Origin: Faecalibacillus intestinalis
GTDB taxonomy: Bacteria > Bacillota_I > Bacilli_A > Erysipelotrichales > Coprobacillaceae
Reading direction: 5' to 3'
Length of the DNA: 64,000 nucleotides
Assembly: GCF_003024685.1 (NCBI RefSeq)
Contig: NZ_PYLQ01000015.1
Coordinates: forward strand, 422 to 64,421
Shown here piece after piece: positions 27,926 through 37,709 of this stretch. The translations under genes were made by a program, and so were the position numbers. Position 1 is the first letter of the stretch, and the number at the start of each line of letters is the position of its first letter. The notes beneath the pieces are model-generated. The model saw only the letters and a list, made by a program, of their open reading frames with translations. It made no database searches and was not told the origin of the DNA.

Positions 27926-27952
27926 AAAAAAAGAAGTAGATTTCTCTACTTC
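27926..27952 (-). terminator. Terminator of the fructokinase gene
   Basis: On the minus strand, GAAGTAGA, loop GAAA, TCTACTTC, then seven T (arms 27945-27952 and 27933-27940). Confidence 0.9.
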
Positions 27953-27953
27953 A

Positions 27954-28829
27954 TTATTTTACTACACTCATGGCAAGAGCTAAAGCTCCAACAACCCCTG
28001 CATTATCCCCTAATCCTGGATAAACGATATAATCTTTAATTTTATCAGTAGTCACTTCTTCTTTTTGAATATAACCATTTAAGAATTCTTGAGTATATTT
28101 ATGAATCATTGGGAAAAGTTGTTTTTGATGCATAACACCACCACCAAGAATAATTTTCTTAGGTGAAAGAGTTAAAATATAATTTGCCATCGCTTGTCCA
28201 ATATAATAAGCTTCTAAATCCCATGCTGGATGATCTTCTGGAAGTTCACTTCCTTTTACTCCCCATCTTGCTTCAATAGCAGGACCAGCAGCTAAACCTT
28301 CAAAACATGTTCCATGATATGGACATTTACCTGAATATGTGTCATCTTCTCTTACAATCATTTTCATATGTCCCATTTCTGGATGAAGTAACCCGTGTAC
28401 AAGTTTACCACCAACAACGGCTCCTCCACCAATTCCTGTTCCAATTGTAAGATAAAGGGCACTGTCTAATCCTTTTGCCACACCAAATGTTGCTTCGCCT
28501 AAAGCAGCCCCATTGACATCTGTATCAAAAGCCATAGGAATATCATATCTTTCTTTTAAAGCACCCATAATATTATAATTGTTCCATCCTGGTTTAGGTG
28601 TTGTTGTAATATAACCATAAGTTGGACTTGTAAGATCTGGATCAATCGGTCCAAAGCTTCCTACACCTAATGCTTCAATTTCTTTTCCATCAAAGAATTT
28701 AAAAACATTTTCCATTGTTTTTTCAGGTGCTTCTGTAGGAAATGATTCTCTTTCTAAAACTTCTCCTTTTTCATTTCCAATACAAACTACAAATTTAGTT
28801 CCACCTGCTTCAATTGCTCCTAATTTCAT
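27954..28829 (-). CDS. ROK-family sugar kinase, probable fructokinase
   Basis: This 291-aa cytosolic kinase has the N-terminal phosphate motif GAIEAGGTKFV (3-13), catalytic Asp in FDTDVNGAALGE, GTGIGGG, and the ROK zinc region H..K-CPYHGTCFEGLAAGPA. The last is typical of the GmuE/ScrK/YdhR fructokinase branch of the family rather than of glucokinase. It phosphorylates fructose (or mannose) with ATP. The start was placed at the ATG behind AAGGAG, fourteen codons inside the longest frame. It is monocistronic, with a terminator on each side. Confidence 0.88.
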   Translation of the reverse strand: MKLGAIEAGGTKFVVCIGNEKGEVLERESFPTEAPEKTMENVFKFFDGKEIEALGVGSFGPIDPDLTSPTYGYITTTPKPGWNNYNIMGALKERYDIPMAFDTDVNGAALGEATFGVAKGLDSALYLTIGTGIGGGAVVGGKLVHGLLHPEMGHMKMIVREDDTYSGKCPYHGTCFEGLAAGPAIEARWGVKGSELPEDHPAWDLEAYYIGQAMANYILTLSPKKIILGGGVMHQKQLFPMIHKYTQEFLNGYIQKEEVTTDKIKDYIVYPGLGDNAGVVGALALAMSVVK

Positions 28830-28905
28830 TATTATAATCTCCTTTTTTTCCTTTACTCTTATTTTAAACAACTCTAATTATAAAGTAAATATGCAATTAT
28901 AAATT

Positions 28906-28958
28906 GAAAAAGAGTTACATGATTTAGATGATAAATCTAAATTCATGAACTCTTTTTT
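28906..28958 (-). terminator. Terminator of the pflB-pflA operon
   Basis: A long, nearly perfect stem of about 21 bp (AAAAAGAGTT...AATTTAGAT arms) with a 4-nt loop, and T-runs on both strands. Confidence 0.9.
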
Positions 28959-28960
28959 CA

Positions 28961-29716
28961 TTAATTATCTAAATAACGTGTATAACGATCTACATGTAAT
29001 AATCTTTTTGCATTTTCTACACGTTCTTTAACTGGAGGTTTAATTCCTTCTAATTGATATGGAATATTCAATTCCTCCCATTTAAATACACCTAAAGTAT
29101 GATAAGGAAGAATTTCAACACGATAAACATTTGAAAGTGTAGAAATAAAATGATCTAATTCAATTAAATCTTCATCATAGTCACTTCTTTCAGGAACAAG
29201 AACATGTCTAATCCAAATTGGTTTATCAATTTCAGATAAATATCTTGCCATATCAAGAATATTTTCATTACTTCTTCCTGTTAAAAGCTGATGTCTTTCA
29301 TTATTAATTTCTTTAATATCTACAAGTAATAAATCTGTATACTCCATAAGTTCATTAAACTTAGAAAAGAAAGGTTCTTCTCTCGTGAAACATCCTCCAC
29401 TGGTATCAATACACGTATTAATTCCTTCTTTTTTAGCAAGTTTAAATAACTCTAAAACAAAATCGATTTGAGCTAAAGGTTCTCCACCACTAATCGTAAT
29501 GCCCCCTTTTTTACCCCAATATGTTTTGTATTTCATTGCTTGTTGAAGCGCTTTTTCAGGAGTATATTCTTCGTATTTCTTTGAACCCCATGTATCAGGA
29601 TTATGACAAAATTGACATCTTAAAGGACATCCATGTAAGAAATAAATATAACGTACTCCTGGACCATCGACTGATCCAAAGCTTTCTATTGAATGAATTC
29701 TACCAATTGTTTCCAT
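28961..29716 (-). CDS. pflA: Pyruvate formate-lyase-activating enzyme
   Basis: This 251-aa radical SAM enzyme installs the glycyl radical in PflB. The [4Fe-4S] motif C30xxxC34xxC37 (GCPLRCQFCHNPD) is complete, followed by the GGxP motif SGGEPL and later SAM-contact regions. The start was set at the ATG behind GGAGG (the longest frame would begin nine codons earlier in the hairpin). It lies directly downstream of pflB, in the usual order, behind a short hairpin. It acts only under anoxic conditions. Confidence 0.95.
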   Translation of the reverse strand: METIGRIHSIESFGSVDGPGVRYIYFLHGCPLRCQFCHNPDTWGSKKYEEYTPEKALQQAMKYKTYWGKKGGITISGGEPLAQIDFVLELFKLAKKEGINTCIDTSGGCFTREEPFFSKFNELMEYTDLLLVDIKEINNERHQLLTGRSNENILDMARYLSEIDKPIWIRHVLVPERSDYDEDLIELDHFISTLSNVYRVEILPYHTLGVFKWEELNIPYQLEGIKPPVKERVENAKRLLHVDRYTRYLDN

Positions 29717-29730
29717 TTTTCCTCCGTAAC

Positions 29731-29756
29731 AAAACAACCTCATAAGAGGTTGTTTT
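29731..29756 (-). terminator. Hairpin between pflB and pflA (leaky terminator)
   Basis: On the minus strand, AAAACAACCTC, 4-nt loop, GAGGTTGTTTT, a perfect 11-bp stem ending in a short T-run, nine bases before the pflA ribosome site. It probably lowers pflA expression relative to pflB. Confidence 0.65.
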
Positions 29757-29778
29757 CATTATTTGATTAAGTTATTGA

Positions 29779-32043
29779 TTACATATGTTCATGACAAGTT
29801 CTTGCGATAACGTCTAATTGTTGTTCACGAGTTAAGTCAATGAATTTAACAGCATATCCAGATACACGAATTGTGAAGTTTGCATATTCTTCTTTTTCTG
29901 GATGTTCCATAGCATCAATTAATTTTTCAGTTCCAAATACGTTAACATTTAAGTGATGAGCACCTTGTTCAAAATATCCATCCATAACTTGTACTAAGTT
30001 ATTAACTCTTTCACCTTCATCATGTCCTAAAGCATCTGGGTTGATTGTTTGAGTATTAGAAATACCATCTAATGCCCATTCATATGGTAATTTAGCAACT
30101 GAGTTTAATGAAGCTAATAAACCATTTTGTTCTGCACCATAAGATGGGTTAGCACCTGGTGATAATGGTTCACCTGCTTTACGTCCATCAGGTAATGAAC
30201 CTGTAGCTTTACCATAAACAACGTTTGAAGTGATTGTTAAGATAGAAGTTGTTGGTTCTGAATCTCTATAAGTATGATGTTTTTTGATTTTAGCTAAGAA
30301 TTCACCTAATAACCATACAGCGATATCATCAGCACGATCATCATCGTTACCATATCTTGGGAAGTCACCTTCAACTTCATAATCTACTACGATACCATCT
30401 TCATCTCTGATTGTTTTAACTTTAGCATATTTGATTGCGCTTAATGAATCTACTACATGTGAGAATCCAGCAATACCAGTTGCGAAAGTACGTTTTAGAT
30501 CAGTATCAATTAATGACATTTGTGCAGCTTCATAATAATATTTATCATGCATATATTGAATTAAGTTTAATGTATTAACATAAAGATCTGCTAACCATTC
30601 CATCATTTGGTCATAACGTTCCATAACTTCATCATAGTCTAAGTATTCAGAAGTAATTGGACGATATTTTGGAGCCACTTGATCTTTAGTTTTTTCATCA
30701 ATACCACCATTGATAGCATATGTTAAACATTTAGCTAAGTTAGCACGTGCACCAAAGAATTGCATTTCTTTACCAGTTTGAGTAGCTGATACACAACAAC
30801 AAATTGAGTAATCATCTCCCCATACAGGACGCATTACATCATCATTTTCATATTGGATTGAGCTAGTATCTACTGAGATTTTAGCAGCAAAACGTTTGAA
30901 GTTTTCTGGTAATGCTTTTGTATATAATACAGTTAAGTTTGGTTCTGGTGAAGGACCCATATTTTCTAATGTGTGTAAGAAACGGAAACAGTTTTTAGTA
31001 ACCATTGAACGTCCATCAGTTCCTAAACCTGCAACTTCAAGTGTAGCCCATACTGGGTCACCAGAGAATAATTGGTTGTAAGAAGGAATACGAGCAAATT
31101 TAACCATTCTACATTTCATAACGAAATGGTCTACTAATTCTTGTGCTTCTTCTTCTGTTAATGTTCCGTTAGCTAAATCTCTTTCTACATAGATATCTAA
31201 GAAAGTAGAAATACGTCCAACTGACATTGCAGCACCATTTTGAGTTTTGATTGCAGCTAAATATCCAAAGTATAACCATTGGAATGCTTCATGAGCATTT
31301 TTAGCTGGTTTAGAAATGTCATATCCGTAGATAGCAGCCATTTCTTTCATACCTTTTAATGCTTTTACTTGTTCAGCAATTTCTTCTCTTTTACGAATAA
31401 TGTCTTCAGTCATTGATCCACTACCACAATGATTGAAATCATTTACTTTTTGTTCAATTAAGAAATCAACACCATATAAAGCAACACGACGATAGTCACC
31501 AACAATACGTCCACGTCCGTATGTATCAGGTAAACCTGTAATTACTTTATTATGACGAGCTTTTTTAATTTCTGGTGTATAAACATCAAATACTGCTTGG
31601 TTATGTGTTTTATGATATTTTGTGAAAATTTCATGTAATTTTTCATCTGGTTCATATCCATAAGTTGCAGCAGCTTGTTCTGCCATTTTGATACCACCAT
31701 AAGGCATGAAAGCTCTTTTTAAAGGTTTGTCAGTTTGTAAACCAACAACTTTTTCTAAATCTTTCATTTCTTCATCGATATATCCAGGACCATAAGCAGT
31801 AAGTCCACTTACTACTTTAGTTTCACATTCTAATACTCCACCTTTAGCTCTTTCTTCTTTTTGTAATTTTTGAAGTTTTCCCCAAAGTTTATTAGTAGCA
31901 TCTGTAGGACCAGCTAAAAATGATTCATCTCCATCATAAGGTTTATAGTTATCTTGAATGAATTGACGAGTGTTTACTTCTTCTTTCCAAAGTCTTCCTT
32001 TAAATCCGTTCCATTCTTCATTGAATTTATCTGTTAAAGCCAT
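29779..32043 (-). CDS. pflB: Formate C-acetyltransferase (pyruvate formate-lyase)
   Basis: This 754-aa glycyl radical enzyme converts pyruvate and CoA to acetyl-CoA and formate, a central step in mixed fermentation. The active-site cysteines lie in [10 protein letters not shown] (415-417). The radical Gly729 is in RVSGYAVKF near the C-terminus. The length matches E. coli PflB (about 760). It starts behind TAGGAGGAAATAAACAAA. The promoter is at 32080-32108. The activase follows. The gene stands divergent from a stand-alone PRD protein. Confidence 0.97.
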   Translation of the reverse strand: MALTDKFNEEWNGFKGRLWKEEVNTRQFIQDNYKPYDGDESFLAGPTDATNKLWGKLQKLQKEERAKGGVLECETKVVSGLTAYGPGYIDEEMKDLEKVVGLQTDKPLKRAFMPYGGIKMAEQAAATYGYEPDEKLHEIFTKYHKTHNQAVFDVYTPEIKKARHNKVITGLPDTYGRGRIVGDYRRVALYGVDFLIEQKVNDFNHCGSGSMTEDIIRKREEIAEQVKALKGMKEMAAIYGYDISKPAKNAHEAFQWLYFGYLAAIKTQNGAAMSVGRISTFLDIYVERDLANGTLTEEEAQELVDHFVMKCRMVKFARIPSYNQLFSGDPVWATLEVAGLGTDGRSMVTKNCFRFLHTLENMGPSPEPNLTVLYTKALPENFKRFAAKISVDTSSIQYENDDVMRPVWGDDYSICCCVSATQTGKEMQFFGARANLAKCLTYAINGGIDEKTKDQVAPKYRPITSEYLDYDEVMERYDQMMEWLADLYVNTLNLIQYMHDKYYYEAAQMSLIDTDLKRTFATGIAGFSHVVDSLSAIKYAKVKTIRDEDGIVVDYEVEGDFPRYGNDDDRADDIAVWLLGEFLAKIKKHHTYRDSEPTTSILTITSNVVYGKATGSLPDGRKAGEPLSPGANPSYGAEQNGLLASLNSVAKLPYEWALDGISNTQTINPDALGHDEGERVNNLVQVMDGYFEQGAHHLNVNVFGTEKLIDAMEHPEKEEYANFTIRVSGYAVKFIDLTREQQLDVIARTCHEHM

Positions 32044-32079
32044 TTTGTTTATTTCCTCCTAAATCAAAATTCCTTCATA

Positions 32080-32108
32080 ATTATAGCACTTACATTTTGC
32101 ATAGACAA
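32080..32108 (-). promoter_or_regulatory. Promoter of pflB
   Basis: -35 TTGTCT (32103-32108), a 17-bp gap, -10 TATAAT (32080-32085). It lies in the 236-bp divergent region shared with the PRD gene; I see no clear Rex or FNR-type palindrome there. Confidence 0.7.
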
Positions 32109-32279
32109 CAAAAACTTAAAGAAAATGATGAGCGCTTACATAATTACTTTACAAGTTTAGTATAACAGGAATCATTCCTAAAATCCAATCATATGCTCTT
32201 ATAAATAATATTTATTTTTTCCTAGCTTTTCTAATTGATTTAGTATATAGTTTACGTAGACATTTTAGGAGGCTTTTTT

Positions 32280-32969
32280 ATGACATTAACAAACCAAGCT
32301 TTATCAAGCGCTGCTGATAAAGATTTAGAATTATCAAAACAAGTATGTCGCGAAGCAGTAAATGAAGTAATTGAGAAAAATCATTTAACATTATCTCCAC
32401 AATTTACGCAAAATCTCGTTGTACATCTTGCAATTGCAATACTTAGAATCAAAACAAACAATTACATTCCTTTAAGTCAAGGACAAATCACATCATATAA
32501 AGCAAACACTAACTATGATTCAGCAGTTGAAATTTGTAATATTCTTAGTAAAAAATTTGATATTGAATTTCCAGAATCAGAATTAGCACTTATTTCAATG
32601 TACCTATCTAAAAATAACGTATTAGATGTTGAATTTAATGCTGGTGTTAATTTATTAGATGATGAAATTATTGATGTTCTACAAAACACTTTAGATTCTT
32701 TATTTAAACAAAAAGGTATAGATTTAAGAAATAATGAAAAATTACTTGTTTCTTTAGGATTACATTTAACACCTGCACTTGATCGATTATTAGATGATAG
32801 TCAAATCGAAAATCCTTTAACTGCAAAGATTAAAGAAAGACATCCTAAAGAATTTGCAATGGCAGAAATCTTAAATGACGCTATTGAATCTATTTATCAT
32901 AAAAGATTTACTGAAGATGAAGTGGCATATTTTGCATTACACTTTATTGTTTCAGCAAGACAAAAATAG
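32280..32969 (+). CDS. Stand-alone double PRD-domain protein
   Basis: This 229-aa protein consists of two PTS-regulation domains. PRD1 is about residues 18-118, with conserved H49 in NLVVHLAIAILR. PRD2 is about 125-229, with LGLHLTPALDRL and the final VAYFALHFIVSARQK. There is no RNA-binding CAT domain, helix-turn-helix or EIIB/EIIA domain, and only about 17 residues precede PRD1. PRDs are phosphorylated on His by HPr or EIIB. A free PRD pair may sense PTS flux by partner binding. It starts behind TTAGGAGGC and has its own terminator. It is divergent from pflB, so a link to fermentation control is possible but unproved. Confidence 0.75.
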   Translation: MTLTNQALSSAADKDLELSKQVCREAVNEVIEKNHLTLSPQFTQNLVVHLAIAILRIKTNNYIPLSQGQITSYKANTNYDSAVEICNILSKKFDIEFPESELALISMYLSKNNVLDVEFNAGVNLLDDEIIDVLQNTLDSLFKQKGIDLRNNEKLLVSLGLHLTPALDRLLDDSQIENPLTAKIKERHPKEFAMAEILNDAIESIYHKRFTEDEVAYFALHFIVSARQK

Positions 32970-32997
32970 AAGTTCACATTGAACTTCTATTTTTTTA
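32964..32997 (+). terminator. Bidirectional terminator between the PRD gene and the UvrA-like gene
   Basis: TAGAAGTTC (32967-32975) and GAACTTCTA (32981-32989), then TTTTTTT on the plus strand, reaching the stop of the convergent gene. Confidence 0.85.
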
Positions 32998-35481
32998 TAA
33001 ATATTTACCTGTAATACTCTTTATATTATTTTTTATTTCTTCAACACTACCAGTAGCTACAATCATTCCACCATCTCGACCACCACCTGGCCCCATATCA
33101 ATTATATAATCCGCATTTTTCATCACATCACGATCATGTTCAATGACGACGACTGTCGCACCTTGATCTACAAGTGATTGAAAAACTTTAACTAATATTT
33201 GAACATCTAAAGGATGTAATCCAATCGTAGGTTCATCAAAGATAAAAATTGAATCATTTTGAGACTTACTCATTTCACTTGCAAGTTTTAAACGTTGTGC
33301 CTCTCCACCAGATAAACTTGGTGTTTCCTCACCCAATGTCAAATATCCTAAACCTAAGTTTTCTAATACTTCCAGTTTTCGATAAACACCTTTTAAATCT
33401 TGACAAGCTTCTTTAGCAAAACTCACATCCATTTCCATCAATTCAGGTAAAGAATACTCTTTCTCTTTTGACGTTTTATATTTAATAAAATAACTTTCTT
33501 TATTATATCTAGAACCATGACAATCAGGACAAGTCACCTGAACATCTGGCAAGAATTGTACATCCAAACTTAATGTCCCTGTTCCATCACAAGTTGGACA
33601 TCTAAGCTTTCCTGTATTATAAGAAAAATCTCCTGCTTTATACCCCTTAGACTTAGCGCTTTCTGTTTTGGCAAATCTTTTTCTAAGTTCATCATGAACA
33701 TTAATATAAGTAGCAACAGTCGAACGAATATTAATACCAATAGGTGAAGCATCAATCAGTTTAATATGTTCTATTCCTTCCATTTGAACATCTTTAATAT
33801 GATCAGGTAATGATGAGTCATTGATTTTAGTTTGAATCGCTGGTAACAAGCTTTCTAGAATCATCGTTGTTTTTCCAGAACCTGACACTCCTGTAACAAC
33901 CGTTAATTTTCCTTTAGGAATATCTACTTCTAAAGGATGGACTGTATGTATTTGATTTGTTGAAAGATGAATTTTTCCAAATTCAAATAGTTGTTCAATT
34001 GGAGATATTGGACGCATTTTTTCATCATAATGATTTGTAAGGAATGGCCCAATCATTGACTTTTTATCATTTTTAATTTGTTCTATTGTTCCTTCCGTAA
34101 AAACATAACCTCCATTTTTTCCTGCTTCTGGTCCCATTTCAATGAGCCAATTCGCTTCTTTAATAATTTCAGTATCATGATCTACTAATAAAATAGAATT
34201 TCCATCATGAATTAAATCATTCATGACTCCTATAAGTCCATAAATATTAGAAGGATGTAATCCAATAGAAGGTTCATCTAAAACATAGAGAATACCTGTT
34301 GTACGATTTCTTACTGCTCTAGCAAGTTGCATACGTTGTCTTTCTCCTGTTGAAAGTGTAGAAGCAGCTCTATCTAAAGAAAGATAGCCCAATCCTAAAT
34401 CTAACAGCCTTTTAGAAACATCTAAAAACGAATCACAGATTTCACGAGCCATTGGCTTCATTTCATCAGGCATTGAATCTGGAATACCTCTTACCCATTC
34501 TACTAAATCATTTAATGGCATTTGACAAGCTTTATCTAAACCAATTCCTCTAATCAAAGGTTTTCTTGCTTCTTTTGATAAACGTGTTCCCTGACATTCT
34601 GGACAAATTTCTTCTTTTAAAAACTTTTCAACTCTTTTCATTCCTTTATCATCTTTAACTTTTGATAAAGCATTTTCTACTGTATAAGTTGCATTAAAAT
34701 AAGTAAAATCCATTTCTCCTGCATGATCTGTATTTTTAGCCTTATAAAAAATATGTTTCTTTTCCGCCGGTCCATAATAAACAATATTTTTTTCTTCATC
34801 AGTTAATTGATTAAAAGGCACATCTGTTCTTACTCCCATAGCACGACAAACATCTGTCATCAAAGTCCACATTAATGAGTTCCATGGAACGACTGCTCCT
34901 TCATCTATGGTAAGTGTTTTATCAGGAACAAGCGAATCAATATCAACAGTTCTAACAATTCCTGTTCCACCACATTTAAGACAAGCTCCTTGACTATTAA
35001 AAGCTAACTCTTCAGCACTTGGTGCATGTATTTTTTCTTTACAAATTGGACAGATGATTTCTTTTTCAGACGCCACATTTAAAGTTGGTTCAATATAATG
35101 GCCATTTTTACAACAATGCTTAGCAAGACGTGAATACATGAGTCTTAAACTATTTAAAAGTTCTGTCCCTGTTCCAAACGTACTACGAATACCTGGAACA
35201 GCTGGTCGTTGGTGAAGTGCTAAAGCCGCAGGAACATAAAGAACTTCATCTACTTGTGCCTTCGTAGCACTCGTCATACGCCTTCTTGTATAAGTTGATA
35301 AAGATTCTAAGTATCTTCTTGAACCCTCACTATAAAGAACACCCATGGCTAGTGATGATTTTCCTGACCCTGAAACACCTGTAATAGCAACTATTTGATT
35401 TAATGGTATATCAACATTGATATTTTTTAAGTTATGTACTTTTGCACCTCTTACTTTTATTTTCTTTGGTGTATTTCCCAT
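32995..35481 (-). CDS. Short UvrA-like excinuclease ATPase (UvrA2-type paralogue)
   Basis: This 828-aa protein has the twin ABC architecture of UvrA: Walker A GVSGSGKSS and GVSGSGKTT, signatures LSTGERQR and LSGGEAQR, and Walker B FVLDEPS/FIFDEPT-type sites. Cys-rich zinc modules CPIC...CLKCGG, CPECQG and CPTCDG...CPDCHG are present. Housekeeping UvrA is about 940 aa. The shortfall near the N-terminal third fits UvrA2 proteins, which lack the UvrB-interaction part and are linked to drug or DNA-damage tolerance. The start is at ATG behind GAGGGATTAT. No uvrB or uvrC is adjacent. A role in DNA repair is family knowledge; the role of this copy is unknown. Confidence 0.85.
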   Translation of the reverse strand: MGNTPKKIKVRGAKVHNLKNINVDIPLNQIVAITGVSGSGKSSLAMGVLYSEGSRRYLESLSTYTRRRMTSATKAQVDEVLYVPAALALHQRPAVPGIRSTFGTGTELLNSLRLMYSRLAKHCCKNGHYIEPTLNVASEKEIICPICKEKIHAPSAEELAFNSQGACLKCGGTGIVRTVDIDSLVPDKTLTIDEGAVVPWNSLMWTLMTDVCRAMGVRTDVPFNQLTDEEKNIVYYGPAEKKHIFYKAKNTDHAGEMDFTYFNATYTVENALSKVKDDKGMKRVEKFLKEEICPECQGTRLSKEARKPLIRGIGLDKACQMPLNDLVEWVRGIPDSMPDEMKPMAREICDSFLDVSKRLLDLGLGYLSLDRAASTLSTGERQRMQLARAVRNRTTGILYVLDEPSIGLHPSNIYGLIGVMNDLIHDGNSILLVDHDTEIIKEANWLIEMGPEAGKNGGYVFTEGTIEQIKNDKKSMIGPFLTNHYDEKMRPISPIEQLFEFGKIHLSTNQIHTVHPLEVDIPKGKLTVVTGVSGSGKTTMILESLLPAIQTKINDSSLPDHIKDVQMEGIEHIKLIDASPIGINIRSTVATYINVHDELRKRFAKTESAKSKGYKAGDFSYNTGKLRCPTCDGTGTLSLDVQFLPDVQVTCPDCHGSRYNKESYFIKYKTSKEKEYSLPELMEMDVSFAKEACQDLKGVYRKLEVLENLGLGYLTLGEETPSLSGGEAQRLKLASEMSKSQNDSIFIFDEPTIGLHPLDVQILVKVFQSLVDQGATVVVIEHDRDVMKNADYIIDMGPGGGRDGGMIVATGSVEEIKNNIKSITGKYL

Positions 35482-35524
35482 ATAATCCCTCATTTCTTCT
35501 TTAGTTATATATTATTTTTGGAAT

Positions 35525-35561
35525 AAAAAAGTAAATGATATTCATTTCGAATACCATTTAC
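35525..35561 (-). terminator. Terminator of the rsmE-deoC operon
   Basis: On the minus strand, GTAAATGGTATTC, 5-nt loop, GAATATCATTTAC, then TTTTTT (arms 35549-35561 and 35531-35543). Confidence 0.85.
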
Positions 35562-35623
35562 ATATTTTTCATTTTATACCTATATTTTGTAAATAACATT
35601 AAAAAATTAAAATTACATCCAAC

Positions 35624-36265
35624 TTATTTTTTAACTAAAGAACATCCTGCACTTGTTCCAATACGATCAGCTCCAGCAGCAACGATTTTCACCATATCTT
35701 CAGGTGTTCTAACACCACCTGCAGCTTTTACTTTTGCTTTTCCATGAACAGCTTCTTTCATGATTCTAACATCTTCAATTGTAGCCCCTCTTGTTGAAAA
35801 ACCAGTACTTGTTTTTACATAATCAGCTTTTGCTTCTACGCATAATTCACATGCTTTTTTAATTTCATCTTCTGTAAGTAAACAAGTTTCTAAAATAACT
35901 TTTACTAATGTTCCATTAGCAGCTTCAACTACCGCTTTAACATCATCTCTTACTAAATCATAATTTTTATCTTTTAAAGCTCCGATATTCATTACCATAT
36001 CAATTTCATCAGCCCCATTAGCAATCGCATCTTTTGTTTCAAATGCTTTCACTGCACTTGTATTAGCTCCTAATGGAAAACCAATAACTGTACATACGTT
36101 GACATCACTATCTTTTAGATAGTCTGCACAATAAGCAACATGGCATGGATTAATACAAACACTTGCAAAACCATATTCCATTGCTTCATCACAAATTCTT
36201 TTAACTGTTTCTAAAGGTGTATCTGCTTTTAAAACAGTATGATCAATCATTTTGTTGTAGTTCAT
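35624..36265 (-). CDS. deoC: Deoxyribose-phosphate aldolase
   Basis: This 213-aa class I aldolase splits 2-deoxyribose-5-phosphate into acetaldehyde and glyceraldehyde-3-phosphate. The Schiff-base Lys151 lies in YVKTSTGF and the proton-relay Lys180 in [10 protein letters not shown]. The length is typical of the short bacterial form. It overlaps the preceding MurE-like gene by 23 bp and is the last gene of an RNA-modification/cell-wall operon, not the usual deo nucleoside cluster. Confidence 0.95.
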   Translation of the reverse strand: MNYNKMIDHTVLKADTPLETVKRICDEAMEYGFASVCINPCHVAYCADYLKDSDVNVCTVIGFPLGANTSAVKAFETKDAIANGADEIDMVMNIGALKDKNYDLVRDDVKAVVEAANGTLVKVILETCLLTEDEIKKACELCVEAKADYVKTSTGFSTRGATIEDVRIMKEAVHGKAKVKAAGGVRTPEDMVKIVAAGADRIGTSAGCSLVKK

Positions 36266-37709
36266 TTTCTCCTTCTCCTTCGTATACTCTTTTAATAGCT
36301 TTTAATGCTATCGCTTTATCTCCTTCATACTCTCTTTGACCAACTTCTAAGGCAATAAATTTTTCATGACCTTTTCCTAATAATAAAACAACATCTCCTG
36401 GACTTGCCTGTTCAATAGCTTGTTCTACAGCCACTGCACGATTAGGAATGATAATACTTGGAATATCTGTAATTTCACTTTGGATTTCTTTACAAATTTC
36501 CTCAATATTTTCTCCTCGATCATCTAATTCAGTCAAAATCACATGATCTAAATATCTATTGGCCAATGCTCCTATTTTCTTTCTTCTTGCCATATGTCTT
36601 TTACTTGGTGCTCCTAAAACAGCAATAATATTTCCTCTAGAAACACGATCTGCAAATTTAAAAACATTTTCAAAATCTTTTGTATGACAACAATAATCGA
36701 CAATAATCGTAATTTTATGTTTATTAGGAATAAGCTCCATTCTTCCATTAACTGGTTTTAAATCACTAATGGCTTCAATGATCATGCGATCATCAAATCC
36801 TAAACCAACAAGTACTCCTACCGTTGCTAGAACATTATAAATATTAAAATCAGCAATTGTTGGACAAACAATATGATATAGATTCCCTTTTAATGAAAGA
36901 TCAAATTCACTATGATCAATATAAAGTTCTATATTTTTAGCCATAATTTCACTTTCATTTTTAATACCATAAGTCATAATTCTTGCTTTCGTAGCTGCTT
37001 TAAATTCAGCAAAAACTTCTTCATCTTTATTTAAAACAGCAATCGAATTTGTAGATAACATTGAAAATAATTTTTTCTTACTTTCAATATATTGTCTTCT
37101 AGTTCCATGAAAATCTAAATGTTCATCAGAAATATTTGTTAAAACAGCAATATTAAAATCGACTGCATCAATTCTTTTAAGTGCCAAACCATGACTACTT
37201 GCTTCCATGGCAACAACCTTAACACCACGTCTTGCCATATCAAACAATTTCTTTTGTACATATAAAGTTTCTGGTGTCGTATAAGGGCACTGTTCTTCTA
37301 CCCCATCATACTCTAAAGAAATTGTTCCCATGTAAGCTGCTTTACAATAATGGTCCATCACACTTTTAACCATTGAAGCAACAACTGTTTTACCACTTGT
37401 TCCAGTCACTCCAACAACACGCATTTTCTTACTTGGATAATCATAGAATACATTAGAAACTCTATTTAATTCATCTAAAGCATCTGCTACCTTAATATAA
37501 ATAATGCCTGGTTGTTTTTCTATATCCTTGCTATGAACAATAACTTTTGCTCCTTGAAAAATAGCATCATCTACATACCGATGTCCATCTACACTCAATC
37601 CTTCAATACAAAAGAATATAGAATAGGGTTTTACATATCTTGAATCACTATGAATTGAATATATTTTCATATCATTATCAATATCAAACAACTCATTTAA
37701 TCGTTTCAT
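36243..37709 (-). CDS. MurE-like Mur ligase (UDP-MurNAc-dipeptide ligase family)
   Basis: This 488-aa protein has the three-domain Mur ligase fold. The MurE uridine-binding start is at residues 21-35 ([17 protein letters not shown]). The ATP loop is GVTGTSGKT (about 98-106), the central [11 protein letters not shown] region is present, and the C-terminal domain ends [12 protein letters not shown]. The amino-acid-selecting motif is unusual: where meso-DAP enzymes have DNPR and the GGDRDxxKRP loop, this has LDDRGEN and [13 protein letters not shown]. The DYAHTPD motif reads DYCCHTKD. It therefore may add a different residue (for example Lys) or serve another amide-forming role. It overlaps mtaB by one base. 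Confidence 0.8.
   Translation of the reverse strand: MKRLNELFDIDNDMKIYSIHSDSRYVKPYSIFFCIEGLSVDGHRYVDDAIFQGAKVIVHSKDIEKQPGIIYIKVADALDELNRVSNVFYDYPSKKMRVVGVTGTSGKTVVASMVKSVMDHYCKAAYMGTISLEYDGVEEQCPYTTPETLYVQKKLFDMARRGVKVVAMEASSHGLALKRIDAVDFNIAVLTNISDEHLDFHGTRRQYIESKKKLFSMLSTNSIAVLNKDEEVFAEFKAATKARIMTYGIKNESEIMAKNIELYIDHSEFDLSLKGNLYHIVCPTIADFNIYNVLATVGVLVGLGFDDRMIIEAISDLKPVNGRMELIPNKHKITIIVDYCCHTKDFENVFKFADRVSRGNIIAVLGAPSKRHMARRKKIGALANRYLDHVILTELDDRGENIEEICKEIQSEITDIPSIIIPNRAVAVEQAIEQASPGDVVLLLGKGHEKFIALEVGQREYEGDKAIALKAIKRVYEGEGENELQQND

Noticed and set aside
35535-35747. 70-codon plus-strand frame
   Set aside because: It covers the terminator and antisense of deoC; composition is that of a shadow frame.
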